Assembly (NCBI GenBank): GCA_009379915.1
Contig: WHSV01000012.1
Span: forward strand, 1 to 55,596
DNA length: 55,596 bases
Reading direction: 5' to 3'
Origin: Actinomycetota bacterium
GTDB lineage: Bacteria > Actinomycetota > CADDZG01 > WHSQ01
Shown: positions 24,899 through 33,258 of the stretch, piece by piece
How the letters are laid out: each line of letters starts with the position of its first letter
How positions within the stretch are numbered: the first letter of the stretch is position 1
The notes under the pieces: model-generated
The model's database searches: none
The model's input: only the letters and a program-made list of their open reading frames with translations
What the model was told of the DNA's origin: nothing
Translations under genes and position numbers: made by a program

Positions 24899-26650
24899 AT
24901 GAGGCTGCGACGACTCGCCCCGAGCTGGGGCCCGACCATCACGATGCTGCTCGCTCTGATGGCGGCGTCATGCACCGACGACGGGGCCAGCCGCTCGGAG
25001 ATTCCCGACCCAAACGTGGTCGCGGCCGCCCTGCTCGAGGCGTGGAACGAGGCGGACTCGGACGCGATGGCAGATCTCTTCGAGAACGACTCCACGATGC
25101 TCGAAGCGGATATCGAACGAGCCATCCGGCGAGCGCCGGGCCGGGACGTGGCCGATGGGTTCGAGGTGACGCTGGCGGAGGAGGTCGAAGCTCCAGCGGC
25201 CGAGGAGGGTCCAGAGGATGAGGACCTGTTCACGGAGGCGGAATACGACATCGTCTACGACGTCGTGGGATTCGAGGACGTGTCGCTCGAGGGGGTCTTG
25301 GAGTTGGTCTTCGACCCGGAGACCGAGGACTGGTCCGTCGTAGAGCCCGACAACCTGATGTTTCCCGATGTGCCCGACGGCGACCGGCTCGATCTGAAGG
25401 CGACGTGGCCCAAACGGGGGAGCATCCTGGCGCGCAACGGGACGCCCCTCGCGAGGGGCGATGGTCTCGATCGCTCTTACCCCTTCGGCTCGCTGGCCGG
25501 GAGCACGGTCGGTCACCTCGAAGCCGTCACCAGGAAGAGTCTGGAGGAAGCCCCCTTCGGGCACGAGGTGGGCGACCTGGTCGGTGGCTCGGGTCTCGAG
25601 GGAGCCTACGAGGAAAGACTGGCGGGGACGCCGGACCTGCTCCTCCGGGTCGTGGATAAGCGAGGGAGATCGCAGCTCGAGTTGGACGAGCAGCCGGGGA
25701 CGCCTTCGAAGAACGTGAGGGCGACACTCGACATGCGCGTGCAGCGCGCGACGTCGAACGCCTTCGGATCGACCGTCGGCGGCGCCGTCGTGCTCGACCC
25801 CGGCAGCGGAGACATCCTCGCAGCCGTAACGTCGTACGAGATCGACCCGAACGGCTACGTCGGAACCACGGGGTTCGAACCGTTCAACCGCGCGCTGTCG
25901 GGCACCTACCCACCCGGATCGGCGATGAAGGTGGTGACGGCGGGAGCGGCGCTCGACACCGGTGTCGTCAAGCCGTCGACCATGTTGACCGGTCCATCCG
26001 AGTACCAGGGGGTCAGAAACTTCGAGTCGGATGCCCACCCAAGCCTCGATTTCGCAACCGCGGTCCGCAACAGCGTCAACACTGCGTTTGCTCAAGTCGC
26101 TCTCGAGCTCGGGGCCAGAAGGCTCACCAGGTACGCCGAGTTGTTCGGCTTCAACTCGAAGCCGACGATGCCGCTCGACGCGGCGGAGTCCTCGTTTCCG
26201 TTTCCGGAGGATTCAAGTGATCTGATGTGGGGGTCGATCGGCCAGGCCCAGGTCCTTACGGCGCCTCTTCAGATGGCCACCGTGGCCGCGACCGTCGCAA
26301 ACGGCGGCCGGCGAATGGAGCCGCGCTCGTCGCTTGGAGATCCGAAAGAGGGGACGCGCGTTCTGAAGAGGTCGACGGCCAATCAGCTGGCCCTGTTGAT
26401 GGAGAGTGCCGTCAACAGTGGCACCGGGACGGCGTCTCGCATCAACGGGGTGCGCGTGGCAGGCAAGACCGGTACGGCCGAGGTCGATGTCGGCGGGGAG
26501 CGGCGCAACCACGCATGGTTCATCACCTTCGCTCCCATCGATTCACCTCAGGTCGCCATTGCCGTGGTGTCCGAGTTGGGGGGCATAGGGGGCCAGGTCG
26601 CGGCGCCGATCGCAGGCAGCATCTACACCGGCGTTCTGTCCCTCACTTGA
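24899..26650 (+). CDS. Lipoprotein-like penicillin-binding transpeptidase with MecA-type NTF2 N-domain
   Basis: 583 residues. The signal peptide ends at Cys25 in LLALMAASC, suggesting a lipid anchor in place of the usual class B PBP membrane helix. Residues ~35-145 resemble the NTF2-like MecA N-terminal domain; the PBP dimer region follows. Transpeptidase motifs are complete: SAMK near 340 (active-site Ser), SVN near 393 and KTGT near 523. It should crosslink peptidoglycan outside the membrane. No FtsW/RodA partner gene is near. It may be co-transcribed with relA, which starts 5' of it. Confidence 0.88.
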   Translation: MRLRRLAPSWGPTITMLLALMAASCTDDGASRSEIPDPNVVAAALLEAWNEADSDAMADLFENDSTMLEADIERAIRRAPGRDVADGFEVTLAEEVEAPAAEEGPEDEDLFTEAEYDIVYDVVGFEDVSLEGVLELVFDPETEDWSVVEPDNLMFPDVPDGDRLDLKATWPKRGSILARNGTPLARGDGLDRSYPFGSLAGSTVGHLEAVTRKSLEEAPFGHEVGDLVGGSGLEGAYEERLAGTPDLLLRVVDKRGRSQLELDEQPGTPSKNVRATLDMRVQRATSNAFGSTVGGAVVLDPGSGDILAAVTSYEIDPNGYVGTTGFEPFNRALSGTYPPGSAMKVVTAGAALDTGVVKPSTMLTGPSEYQGVRNFESDAHPSLDFATAVRNSVNTAFAQVALELGARRLTRYAELFGFNSKPTMPLDAAESSFPFPEDSSDLMWGSIGQAQVLTAPLQMATVAATVANGGRRMEPRSSLGDPKEGTRVLKRSTANQLALLMESAVNSGTGTASRINGVRVAGKTGTAEVDVGGERRNHAWFITFAPIDSPQVAIAVVSELGGIGGQVAAPIAGSIYTGVLSLT

Positions 26651-26676
26651 TGGTCCCGGCCGGCTGGGAGGTCTGA

Positions 26677-27126
26677 GTGCGACTCGTCGTGCAGCGGGTT
26701 TCGTCTGCCAGGGTGACCGTGGACGAACGCGTGACGGGCGCCATCGAGGCGGGTCTCATGGTGTTGATCGGTATCACCGACACCGATGGAGACGGCGAGG
26801 TCGAGTGGGCGGCGGACAAGATCTGCAACCTCCGCATCTTCAACGACGACGACGGAAAGATGAACCGCTCGCTTCGAGATGTCGGTGGCCGTGTGCTTCT
26901 CGTGTCTCAGTTCACTCTCTACGGGGATGCCAGGAAGGGAAGACGTCCGTCGTTCGTCCACGCCGCTGGGGGGGCCGAGGCCGAGTCGGTCTACTGGAGG
27001 GTCGCTGCGGCCGTCGAGGCCCGAGCCACGCGCTGCGCCACAGGTGAGTTCGGCGCGGCGATGCAGGTGAGCCTGGTCAACGAGGGACCCGTTACCGTCC
27101 TGCTCGATTCCGAGAAGGCCTTCTAG
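26677..27126 (+). CDS. dtd: D-aminoacyl-tRNA deacylase
   Basis: 149 residues from a GTG, normal length. Dtd frees D-amino acids mischarged on tRNA and also edits glycine from tRNA-Ala. The two diagnostic motifs are present: LLVSQFTLYGDARKGRRPSF near 73-92 (SQFTLY) and VNEGPVTVLL near 134-143 (NxGPVT). It begins 26 bases after the transpeptidase gene and completes a translation-quality theme shared with the aminoacyl-tRNA synthetases nearby. Confidence 0.95.
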   Translation: MRLVVQRVSSARVTVDERVTGAIEAGLMVLIGITDTDGDGEVEWAADKICNLRIFNDDDGKMNRSLRDVGGRVLLVSQFTLYGDARKGRRPSFVHAAGGAEAESVYWRVAAAVEARATRCATGEFGAAMQVSLVNEGPVTVLLDSEKAF

Positions 27127-27176
27127 CGACCCGGCCAAGCCGGTGCCCCCGTTGGATGAAGTAGCCTTCGGGGCTC

Positions 27177-27557
27177 ATGACGAATCTCGCTTGGCCCCGA
27201 CTCATCGCGACGCGCCCGTACGTGGCGCTGGCGGCGATCGTCGTGTGTTCTCTAGGCTGGTCCCTTCCGCTCGGCGATCCGGCTTCGGAGGGCGCCGAGG
27301 GCGGAACCCGGATCCTGGTCCCCGGCTTCGAGTCGGGCGTGATGAGAGCGACTCCGACCGTTGCGCCGGCGCAGGACGCGGATCGTTCGATCGATCGCCG
27401 TCCCTTCCCACCGCTCGCCGCCGTGGTGCTGCTCACCGGACTCGGAGCTCTGGCGCTCACCGTGACGACGGTGAGGGTCGAGGGCGGCAGCGGGTCCTCC
27501 AGGAAGCCGTGGTCGCCGCTGGGGTCGCGCGCTCCGCCGCGTCCCGCTCTGGCCTGA
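27177..27557 (+). CDS. Small two-span membrane protein, function unknown
   Basis: 126 residues from an ATG. Hydrophobic segments at about 15-32 (YVALAAIVVCSLGWSLPL) and 82-100 (LAAVVLLTGLGALALTVTTV) flank a roughly 50-residue extracytoplasmic or cytoplasmic loop with PGFESGVMRATPT. The tail is basic and Pro-rich. I recognise no family. Its place directly before secDF could mean an envelope role, but this is only context. In such GC-rich DNA a false ORF of this length is possible. Confidence 0.5.
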   Translation: MTNLAWPRLIATRPYVALAAIVVCSLGWSLPLGDPASEGAEGGTRILVPGFESGVMRATPTVAPAQDADRSIDRRPFPPLAAVVLLTGLGALALTVTTVRVEGGSGSSRKPWSPLGSRAPPRPALA

Positions 27558-27613
27558 CTCTCTCCGACCGGCCTGAGAAGTAGGCGGTCGCCGAACCGGA
27601 GGTTTCGTTCCTT

Positions 27614-30067
27614 ATGAAGCGCGGATTTGGATGGCGCGTGTTCCTGTCGGTGGTGGTCCTCGCAGGAGCCGCATTTCTTGTCTTCACAGAACCCATACGT
27701 CTCGGACTCGACCTGCGCGGTGGAACGCAGATCGTGCTCGAGGCTCAGGACACGGAAGAGCGGACGGTCAACGAGGACACGGTGAGCCGGACGCTCGAGG
27801 TGATGCGACGCCGCGTCGACCAACTCGGTGTGAGCGAACCGACCATTCAGGAGTCCGGCGACAGGCGGATCATCATCGAGTTGCCCGGGGTCTCCGACCC
27901 CGATGAGGCGCTCGAGGTCATCGGCCGGACCGCGCAGCTGACCTTTCACCCCGTGCTCGGGCTGGCTGATCCCGAGGACGAGGACTCGGGGCGCGAGGGA
28001 CGCCGGGGCGACAGGCAGCGCGATGAGGGGGGGCAGGACGAGGACCAGGACGTCCTGGAGCTACCGGACGAGGACGGACAGCGCATAAGGCTGGATGAGG
28101 CGAGACTCACGGGAGACGCGGTCGGCGACGCTCAGGCGATCGTCAACACTCAGGTCGGCGCCCAGTGGCAGGTATCGATCTCCTTTCGCGGCGACGGTGG
28201 CGACCGATGGGCCGAGGTGACCGGAGAGGCGGCATGCGAACCGGTCGGGTCTCCCCAACGTCGCGTCGCGATCGTCCTCGACCGCGAGGTTCTGTCGAGC
28301 CCCCAAGTGGACGAGGGTATCGAGTGCGACGTGGGAATCCCTCCGGGTGGGGACACCGTGATTACGGGCGACTTCACCGAGTCCGAGGCCAAGGATCTGG
28401 CGCTTCTGATCCGAGCGGGTGCTCTGCCGGTGCCCGTCGAGGTTGTCGAGCAGCGGACCATCGGCCCCACCCTCGGTGACGCTGCAATCGACGCCAGCGT
28501 CCAGGCGGCCCTCATCGGTGGGCTCCTGACGATTCTGTACGTCATCGCGTACTACCGGGCCCTGGGCGTGCTCGCCGCGATCGCGCTGCTCGCCTATGGG
28601 TTGATCTCCTATGCGGTGCTCCTGGCCATCGGAGCAACGCTGACCCTTCCGGGCATCGCCGGTTTCGTGCTCGCGATCGGTATGGCCGTAGACGCCAACG
28701 TCTTGATCTTCGAGCGAGGCAAGGAGGAGTTCGTCGAAGGACGAAGACTCCGCACCGCTCTATCGAGGGGCTTCGACAAGGCCTGGAGCGCAATCGCGGA
28801 CTCGAACGCGACGACGGTGCTTGCTGCGATCATCCTGTTCTTCTTCGCGTCGGGGGCCGTCCGGGGATTCGGACTCACGTTGGTGGTCGGTGTTGCCGCC
28901 TCGATGTTCTCGGCCATCCTGATCACGCGCGTGCTCGTCGACCTGGCGACGAGGGTGCGTGCCCTCGAGTCCCGGCCCAATCTCTTCGGCATGAATGTGG
29001 GCGGTCGCTTGAGGAACTACCTCAAGGAGCACCCGTTCGACATCATGTCGCGCTCGAGGATCTGGTTCGGGCTTTCCCTTGCACTGTTGGCGCTCGCAGT
29101 GGCGGGGCTGGTGTCGCGGGGTCTCAACTTCGGACTCGAGTTCACCGGAGGCCGGCTGATCGAGTACTCGACGGCTCAGGAGGTCGACCTCGACGAGCTC
29201 CGCAGCGAGCTCGCCGGAGCGGGGTTCCCGCGAGCCGTGGTGCAGGAATCGGGCTCGGGCAACGTCAGCGTGCGGGCGGCCGACGTCTCGGATACCGAGG
29301 ATGAGGCGATCGCCCAAGCCGTAGAGGCGGTCGGAGGATCGGCCGAGGTCGTGCGCGACGAGTTCATCGGCCCGACCATAGGCGACGAGTTGCGAAGGAG
29401 CGCGCTCATCGCGTTGGGGCTGGGCCTGGGAGTGCAGCTGATCTTCCTGGCCTTCCGTTTCAGGTGGACATACGGGGCCTCTGCGGTCATGGCGATGTTC
29501 CACGATCTCATCATCCTCGTTGGGATCTTCGCCTGGCTCGGCAAGGACATAGACGGTGTCTTCGTCGCGGCCCTGCTGACGGTCATCGGGTACTCGATCA
29601 ACGACAGCGTCGTCATCTTCGACCGCATCCGAGAGCAAAGAAGGTTGCGCTCCAGGGAAGCGGTGGCCGTCGTGACCAACGACGCCTGCCTGCAGACGAT
29701 TCCTCGGACGATCAACACGGGAATGGGTGCCCTGTTCATTCTCTTCGCGCTGTACTTCCTGGGCGGCGAGACACTGACGGACTTCGCCTTCGCCCTGATC
29801 GTTGGAATTCTGGCCGGGACCTATTCTTCGGTCTTCGCGGCCGCTCCCTTGGTGGTGGCCTTCGAGAACTTCGCCGATCGCAAGCAGCCCGCGGCCTCCG
29901 CGCGCAGCGCGAGGACGCCGGCACCGAAATCGGCGAGTTCGCAAGCATCGACGCCGAAAGCATCGGCGAGTGCAGGGGCATCCACCTCGGGATCGAGCGG
30001 CTCGAAGCGAAAGGGCGGCAAGTCGAAGAAGCGCTCCGGTAAGAAGCCCGCAAGGAGAGGCCGCTAG
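27614..30067 (+). CDS. secDF: Fused protein-export membrane protein SecDF
   Basis: 817 residues carrying SecD and SecF in one chain. The SecD half starts with a membrane helix, then LGLDLRGGTQIVLEA near 31-45, the P1 domain with a long acidic insert (about 120-160, Glu/Asp/Gln/Arg-rich), and six helices with AIGMAVDANVLIFERG near 354. The SecF half starts near 475 with FDIMSRSRIWFG, then NFGLEFTGGRLIEY near 506 and VIGYSINDSVVIFDRI near 656. Both RND motifs are intact, so proton-driven pulling of exported chains is expected. The C-terminus is a ~60-residue Ser/Ala/Lys/Arg-rich tail. Confidence 0.95.
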   Translation: MKRGFGWRVFLSVVVLAGAAFLVFTEPIRLGLDLRGGTQIVLEAQDTEERTVNEDTVSRTLEVMRRRVDQLGVSEPTIQESGDRRIIIELPGVSDPDEALEVIGRTAQLTFHPVLGLADPEDEDSGREGRRGDRQRDEGGQDEDQDVLELPDEDGQRIRLDEARLTGDAVGDAQAIVNTQVGAQWQVSISFRGDGGDRWAEVTGEAACEPVGSPQRRVAIVLDREVLSSPQVDEGIECDVGIPPGGDTVITGDFTESEAKDLALLIRAGALPVPVEVVEQRTIGPTLGDAAIDASVQAALIGGLLTILYVIAYYRALGVLAAIALLAYGLISYAVLLAIGATLTLPGIAGFVLAIGMAVDANVLIFERGKEEFVEGRRLRTALSRGFDKAWSAIADSNATTVLAAIILFFFASGAVRGFGLTLVVGVAASMFSAILITRVLVDLATRVRALESRPNLFGMNVGGRLRNYLKEHPFDIMSRSRIWFGLSLALLALAVAGLVSRGLNFGLEFTGGRLIEYSTAQEVDLDELRSELAGAGFPRAVVQESGSGNVSVRAADVSDTEDEAIAQAVEAVGGSAEVVRDEFIGPTIGDELRRSALIALGLGLGVQLIFLAFRFRWTYGASAVMAMFHDLIILVGIFAWLGKDIDGVFVAALLTVIGYSINDSVVIFDRIREQRRLRSREAVAVVTNDACLQTIPRTINTGMGALFILFALYFLGGETLTDFAFALIVGILAGTYSSVFAAAPLVVAFENFADRKQPAASARSARTPAPKSASSQASTPKASASAGASTSGSSGSKRKGGKSKKRSGKKPARRGR

Positions 30068-30083
30068 AGGGCTGTAGCCGCGC

Positions 30084-31043
30084 TCAGTCCTTGAGCACCC
30101 TTCGGGCGGCGTCCAGGATCGCGTCGGGCGTCAGTCCGAAGTGCTCGAGCAGCTCGTCGGGCTTGCCCGAGGTCGCATAGGTGTCGCCGATGTCGACGAA
30201 GGCCATCCGCGTGGGCTTGTGCTCACCGACGACCATCGCCACCGTCGATCCAAGGCCCCCGTACGCGAGGTGCTCTTCGGCCACCACTATGGCGCGCGTC
30301 TCGTTCGCCGCCTTCACGATGCAATCGGTGTCGATGGGTTTGACCGTGTGCATGTCGAGAACGCGCGCCTGAATTCCATCGGCGGCGAGACCCTCGGCCG
30401 CGTCGAGCGCCATTGCGACCATGATCCCGTTGGCAATGAGGGTGATGTCATCGCCCTCTCTGAGCGTGTTTGCTTTGCCGATCTGAAAATCGCTTGCCGG
30501 CCCGTAGAGGAGCGGCACCCCCGGCCGGCCGCAGCGCATGAAGGTCGGCCCCTCACGCTCGAGCAATGCGTGTGTTGCGATCGACGCGCTGGGTCCGTCC
30601 GCAGGCACCACCACCGTCATCCCCGGGAAGGCGCAAGCCTGAGCCACGTCCTCGACCGCCATCTGGCTGGGACCGTCCTCGCCGATGGAGATGCCTGCGT
30701 GCGTCCCGACGAGCTTCACGTTGAGGTTGGGGAAGGCAACCCCCATGCGAATCTGGTCGAACGCGTTGCTCAACAGAAAGGTAGAGAAAGAAGCTACAAC
30801 CGGGATCTTGCCGGCCGCGGCGAGGCCCGATGCGATGCCGATCATGTTCGACTCGGCGATCCCCACGTTGAAGAAACGATCGGGATACATGTCTTTGAAC
30901 TTGTTCGTGAAGGTCGAGTTGTTGACGTCTCCATCGATTACGATGACATCCTTGTTCGCGCCCGCCTCGGCGAGCGCTTCGCCGAACGCTTCCCGCGTGG
31001 CGGGGCCCGTCTCGAACGACACGCGTGACAGCCCGAAGCTCAT
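30084..31043 (-). CDS. Transketolase, C-terminal subunit (split enzyme)
   Basis: 319 residues covering the pyrimidine-binding and C-terminal domains of transketolase. The catalytic Glu that activates thiamine diphosphate lies in NVGIAESNMIGIASGLA near 81-97. GTHAGISIGEDGPSQM near 113-128 is typical of this subunit. It pairs with the N-terminal subunit encoded just upstream on the same strand, whose stop overlaps this ATG by 4 bases. The tail (LLEHFGLTPDAILDAARRVL) is the normal end. The pair serves the pentose-phosphate pathway. Confidence 0.93.
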   Translation of the reverse strand: MSFGLSRVSFETGPATREAFGEALAEAGANKDVIVIDGDVNNSTFTNKFKDMYPDRFFNVGIAESNMIGIASGLAAAGKIPVVASFSTFLLSNAFDQIRMGVAFPNLNVKLVGTHAGISIGEDGPSQMAVEDVAQACAFPGMTVVVPADGPSASIATHALLEREGPTFMRCGRPGVPLLYGPASDFQIGKANTLREGDDITLIANGIMVAMALDAAEGLAADGIQARVLDMHTVKPIDTDCIVKAANETRAIVVAEEHLAYGGLGSTVAMVVGEHKPTRMAFVDIGDTYATSGKPDELLEHFGLTPDAILDAARRVLKD

Positions 31044-31882
31044 AACTCAGCTCCAATCTCCTGTAGGGCCCTCGCCTCTTCCTCCTTGGGGATGGGCTTG
31101 CCGTGCCACTTGTCCTGCGCCTCCTCGAGAAGCGACACGCCCTTTCCCTTGACCGTGCGGGCGATGATCGCCTGGGGCTTGCCCGAGACACCGCGCGCCC
31201 AATCGAACGCGGCCGCGACCTCGTCGAGGCTGTGTCCGTCGATCTCGCGCGCCTCCCAGTTGAACGATTCGAATTTGTCTACGAGCGGATCGAGCGGCTG
31301 CACCTTGGCGACGGCGTCGGTTTGCTGGTGGCGGTTGCGGTCCACGATCAGCGTGAGATTATCGAGACCGTGGTTGCCGGCGTGCATTGCGGCCTCCCAC
31401 ACCTGTCCCTGCTCGACCTCTCCGTCGCCGGTCATCACGTAAGTCCGGAAGTCGCTCTCGTCCAACCGGGCCGCATGAGCGTGACCGATGCCCATCGACA
31501 GCCCCTGGCCGAGCGATCCCGTGGACGCCTCGACGCCGGCCAGCCGCCGCATGTTCGGATGGCCCTCGAGAGGCGAGCCCATCTTCCTCAGGGTCATCAG
31601 GTCTTCGACGGGGAAGAAGCCGGCCTCGGCGAGCACCGCATACAGGCCCGGTGCCCCGTGGCCCTTCGACAGGATGAAGCGGTCCCTGTCCGGCTGGTGC
31701 GGTTGCTGGGGATCGTAGCGGAGCACGCCGCCGAAGTAGAGGACGGCGACGACTTCGACCATCGACAGGGAGGTCGAGGGGTGGCCGGATCCCGCCTCGG
31801 TGGTGGACCTCACGATGTTGTGGCGGAGCCTTCTGGCGACGCGTTCGAGCTCGGTGCGCTCCTCGGTGCGAGCCTGCGGCAT
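31040..31882 (-). CDS. Transketolase, N-terminal subunit (split enzyme)
   Basis: 280 residues, the ThDP diphosphate-binding domain. GSGHPSTSLSMVEVVAVLYF near 34-53 and the ThDP motif TGDGEVEQGQVWEAAMHAGN near 152-171 are diagnostic. An AGGAGG lies 4 bases before the ATG. Together with the overlapping downstream gene it makes a heterodimeric or heterotetrameric transketolase; neither half alone has a full active site. The 96-base gap to hisS is divergent and should carry both promoters. Confidence 0.93.
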   Translation of the reverse strand: MPQARTEERTELERVARRLRHNIVRSTTEAGSGHPSTSLSMVEVVAVLYFGGVLRYDPQQPHQPDRDRFILSKGHGAPGLYAVLAEAGFFPVEDLMTLRKMGSPLEGHPNMRRLAGVEASTGSLGQGLSMGIGHAHAARLDESDFRTYVMTGDGEVEQGQVWEAAMHAGNHGLDNLTLIVDRNRHQQTDAVAKVQPLDPLVDKFESFNWEAREIDGHSLDEVAAAFDWARGVSGKPQAIIARTVKGKGVSLLEEAQDKWHGKPIPKEEEARALQEIGAEL

Positions 31883-31978
31883 GCATCCTCCTGACGGTGA
31901 AGTCGGGCCTGCGACCTATCCAAACACACGCCCACGGGGGGTCGCGCTACCGTCGCGCCTTCCCCTTAATATGACTTG

Positions 31979-33256
31979 ATGTCCGATCAACCGTCCTCCT
32001 TCAGCGCGCCCAGGGGAACCCGAGACCTGCTTCCCCCAGAGTCGTGGCGCTGGCACCGCGTCTTCGACGTGGCTCTCAATCGCGTGTTCGGACCCGCGGG
32101 CTACGAGCCCATGGACACCCCGATCTTCGAACACACGGAGGTCTTCGAGCGCGGGGTGGGTGAGGCGACCGAGGTCGTCAGCAAGCAGATGTACACGTTT
32201 AACGACCGAGGCGGGCGCTCGCTGACGCTGAGGCCCGAGGCCACGGCGGGGATCGTCCGGGCGGTGCTCGAGAACCGGCTCGACAGGGGATCGCTGCCGG
32301 TGAAGCTTCTCTGCTGGGGCCCGATGTTCCGCCAGGAGCGCCCTCAGAAGGGGCGCTACCGGCAGTTCACTCAGATCGACATCGAGGCGATCGGCTCGGA
32401 GGGCCCCGCCATCGACGCCGAGATCATCGAGCTCGCAGCTCGGTTCTTGAGCGAGGCGGGGGCCGAGTGCAGGTTGCTGCTCAACTCCCTGGGCCACCTG
32501 GATGGGTCATGCCGGCTCGGATACCTGAAAGCACTGGTGGACTACCTCCGCACCCACGAGAACGAGCTCGCCCCGGAGGACCGGAGCCGGATCGACGACA
32601 ACCCACTGCGTGCGTTCGACTCGAAAGAGGAGCCCACCATCGCGGTGATGAAGGGCGCGCCCGCGATCACCGACCACCTGTGCAACGACTGCGAACAGCA
32701 CTTCGACGAGGTGCGACGTTTGCTCGACGCTCTGGACCTCGAGTACACGATCGACCATACGCTCGTGCGCGGGCTCGACTACTACACGCGGACCGCCTTC
32801 GAGTTCGTCTCGGATGATGTCGGAGCACAGGCGTCGGTTCTCGGAGGGGGGCGCTACGACGGGCTCGCCGAGTCCCTGGGCGGAGGACATCTGCCCGGCA
32901 TCGGTTTCGCTCTGGGCGTCGACCGCCTCCTGCTCGCGTCGCGCACACTGAGCGAGTGGCAACCCCGCCACGTGGGTGTCTTCGTCGTGGCCCTCGGGGA
33001 CCGGGCCAGGAGTGAGGCGTTGCCCATCGTGACGGAACTGCGGCGGGCGGGGGTCGGGGCCGACTGGGACCTCATGGGCCGGGGCATGAAGGGTCAGATG
33101 AAGTCGGCCGATCGCTCGGGGGCGAATTGGGCTGTGATTCTCGGCGACGACGAGCTCGACGCCGGCGAGGTGACGCTCAAGGACCTCGCCACGGGCGAGC
33201 AGCAGCGCATTGCTCGAGGGCAACTGGTGATCCGAGTACGGGCGAAAGAGTCTTAA
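31979..33256 (+). CDS. hisS: Histidine--tRNA ligase
   Basis: 425 residues from the ATG at 31979; a TTG one codon earlier is a less likely start. Class II landmarks: RGTRDLLPPE near 11-20, TLRPEATAGIVRAVLE near 83-98 (motif 2 region), the histidine-specific GLDYYTRTAFEF near 263-274 and GGGRYDGLAESLGGG near 288-302. The C-terminal anticodon-binding domain covers about 330-425. It charges tRNA-His. The aspS start follows after 2 bases, so the two are an operon. Confidence 0.97.
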   Translation: MSDQPSSFSAPRGTRDLLPPESWRWHRVFDVALNRVFGPAGYEPMDTPIFEHTEVFERGVGEATEVVSKQMYTFNDRGGRSLTLRPEATAGIVRAVLENRLDRGSLPVKLLCWGPMFRQERPQKGRYRQFTQIDIEAIGSEGPAIDAEIIELAARFLSEAGAECRLLLNSLGHLDGSCRLGYLKALVDYLRTHENELAPEDRSRIDDNPLRAFDSKEEPTIAVMKGAPAITDHLCNDCEQHFDEVRRLLDALDLEYTIDHTLVRGLDYYTRTAFEFVSDDVGAQASVLGGGRYDGLAESLGGGHLPGIGFALGVDRLLLASRTLSEWQPRHVGVFVVALGDRARSEALPIVTELRRAGVGADWDLMGRGMKGQMKSADRSGANWAVILGDDELDAGEVTLKDLATGEQQRIARGQLVIRVRAKES

Positions 33257-33258
33257 GC

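Noticed and set aside
27614-30067. Frameshift or assembly join between secD and secF
   Set aside because: The frame is continuous, both halves are complete, and SecDF fusions are known in other bacteria.
33127-33258. Longer AspRS with 44 extra N-terminal residues
   Set aside because: The extra part is hisS read in another frame, and the OB domain starts normally at the GTG at 33259.
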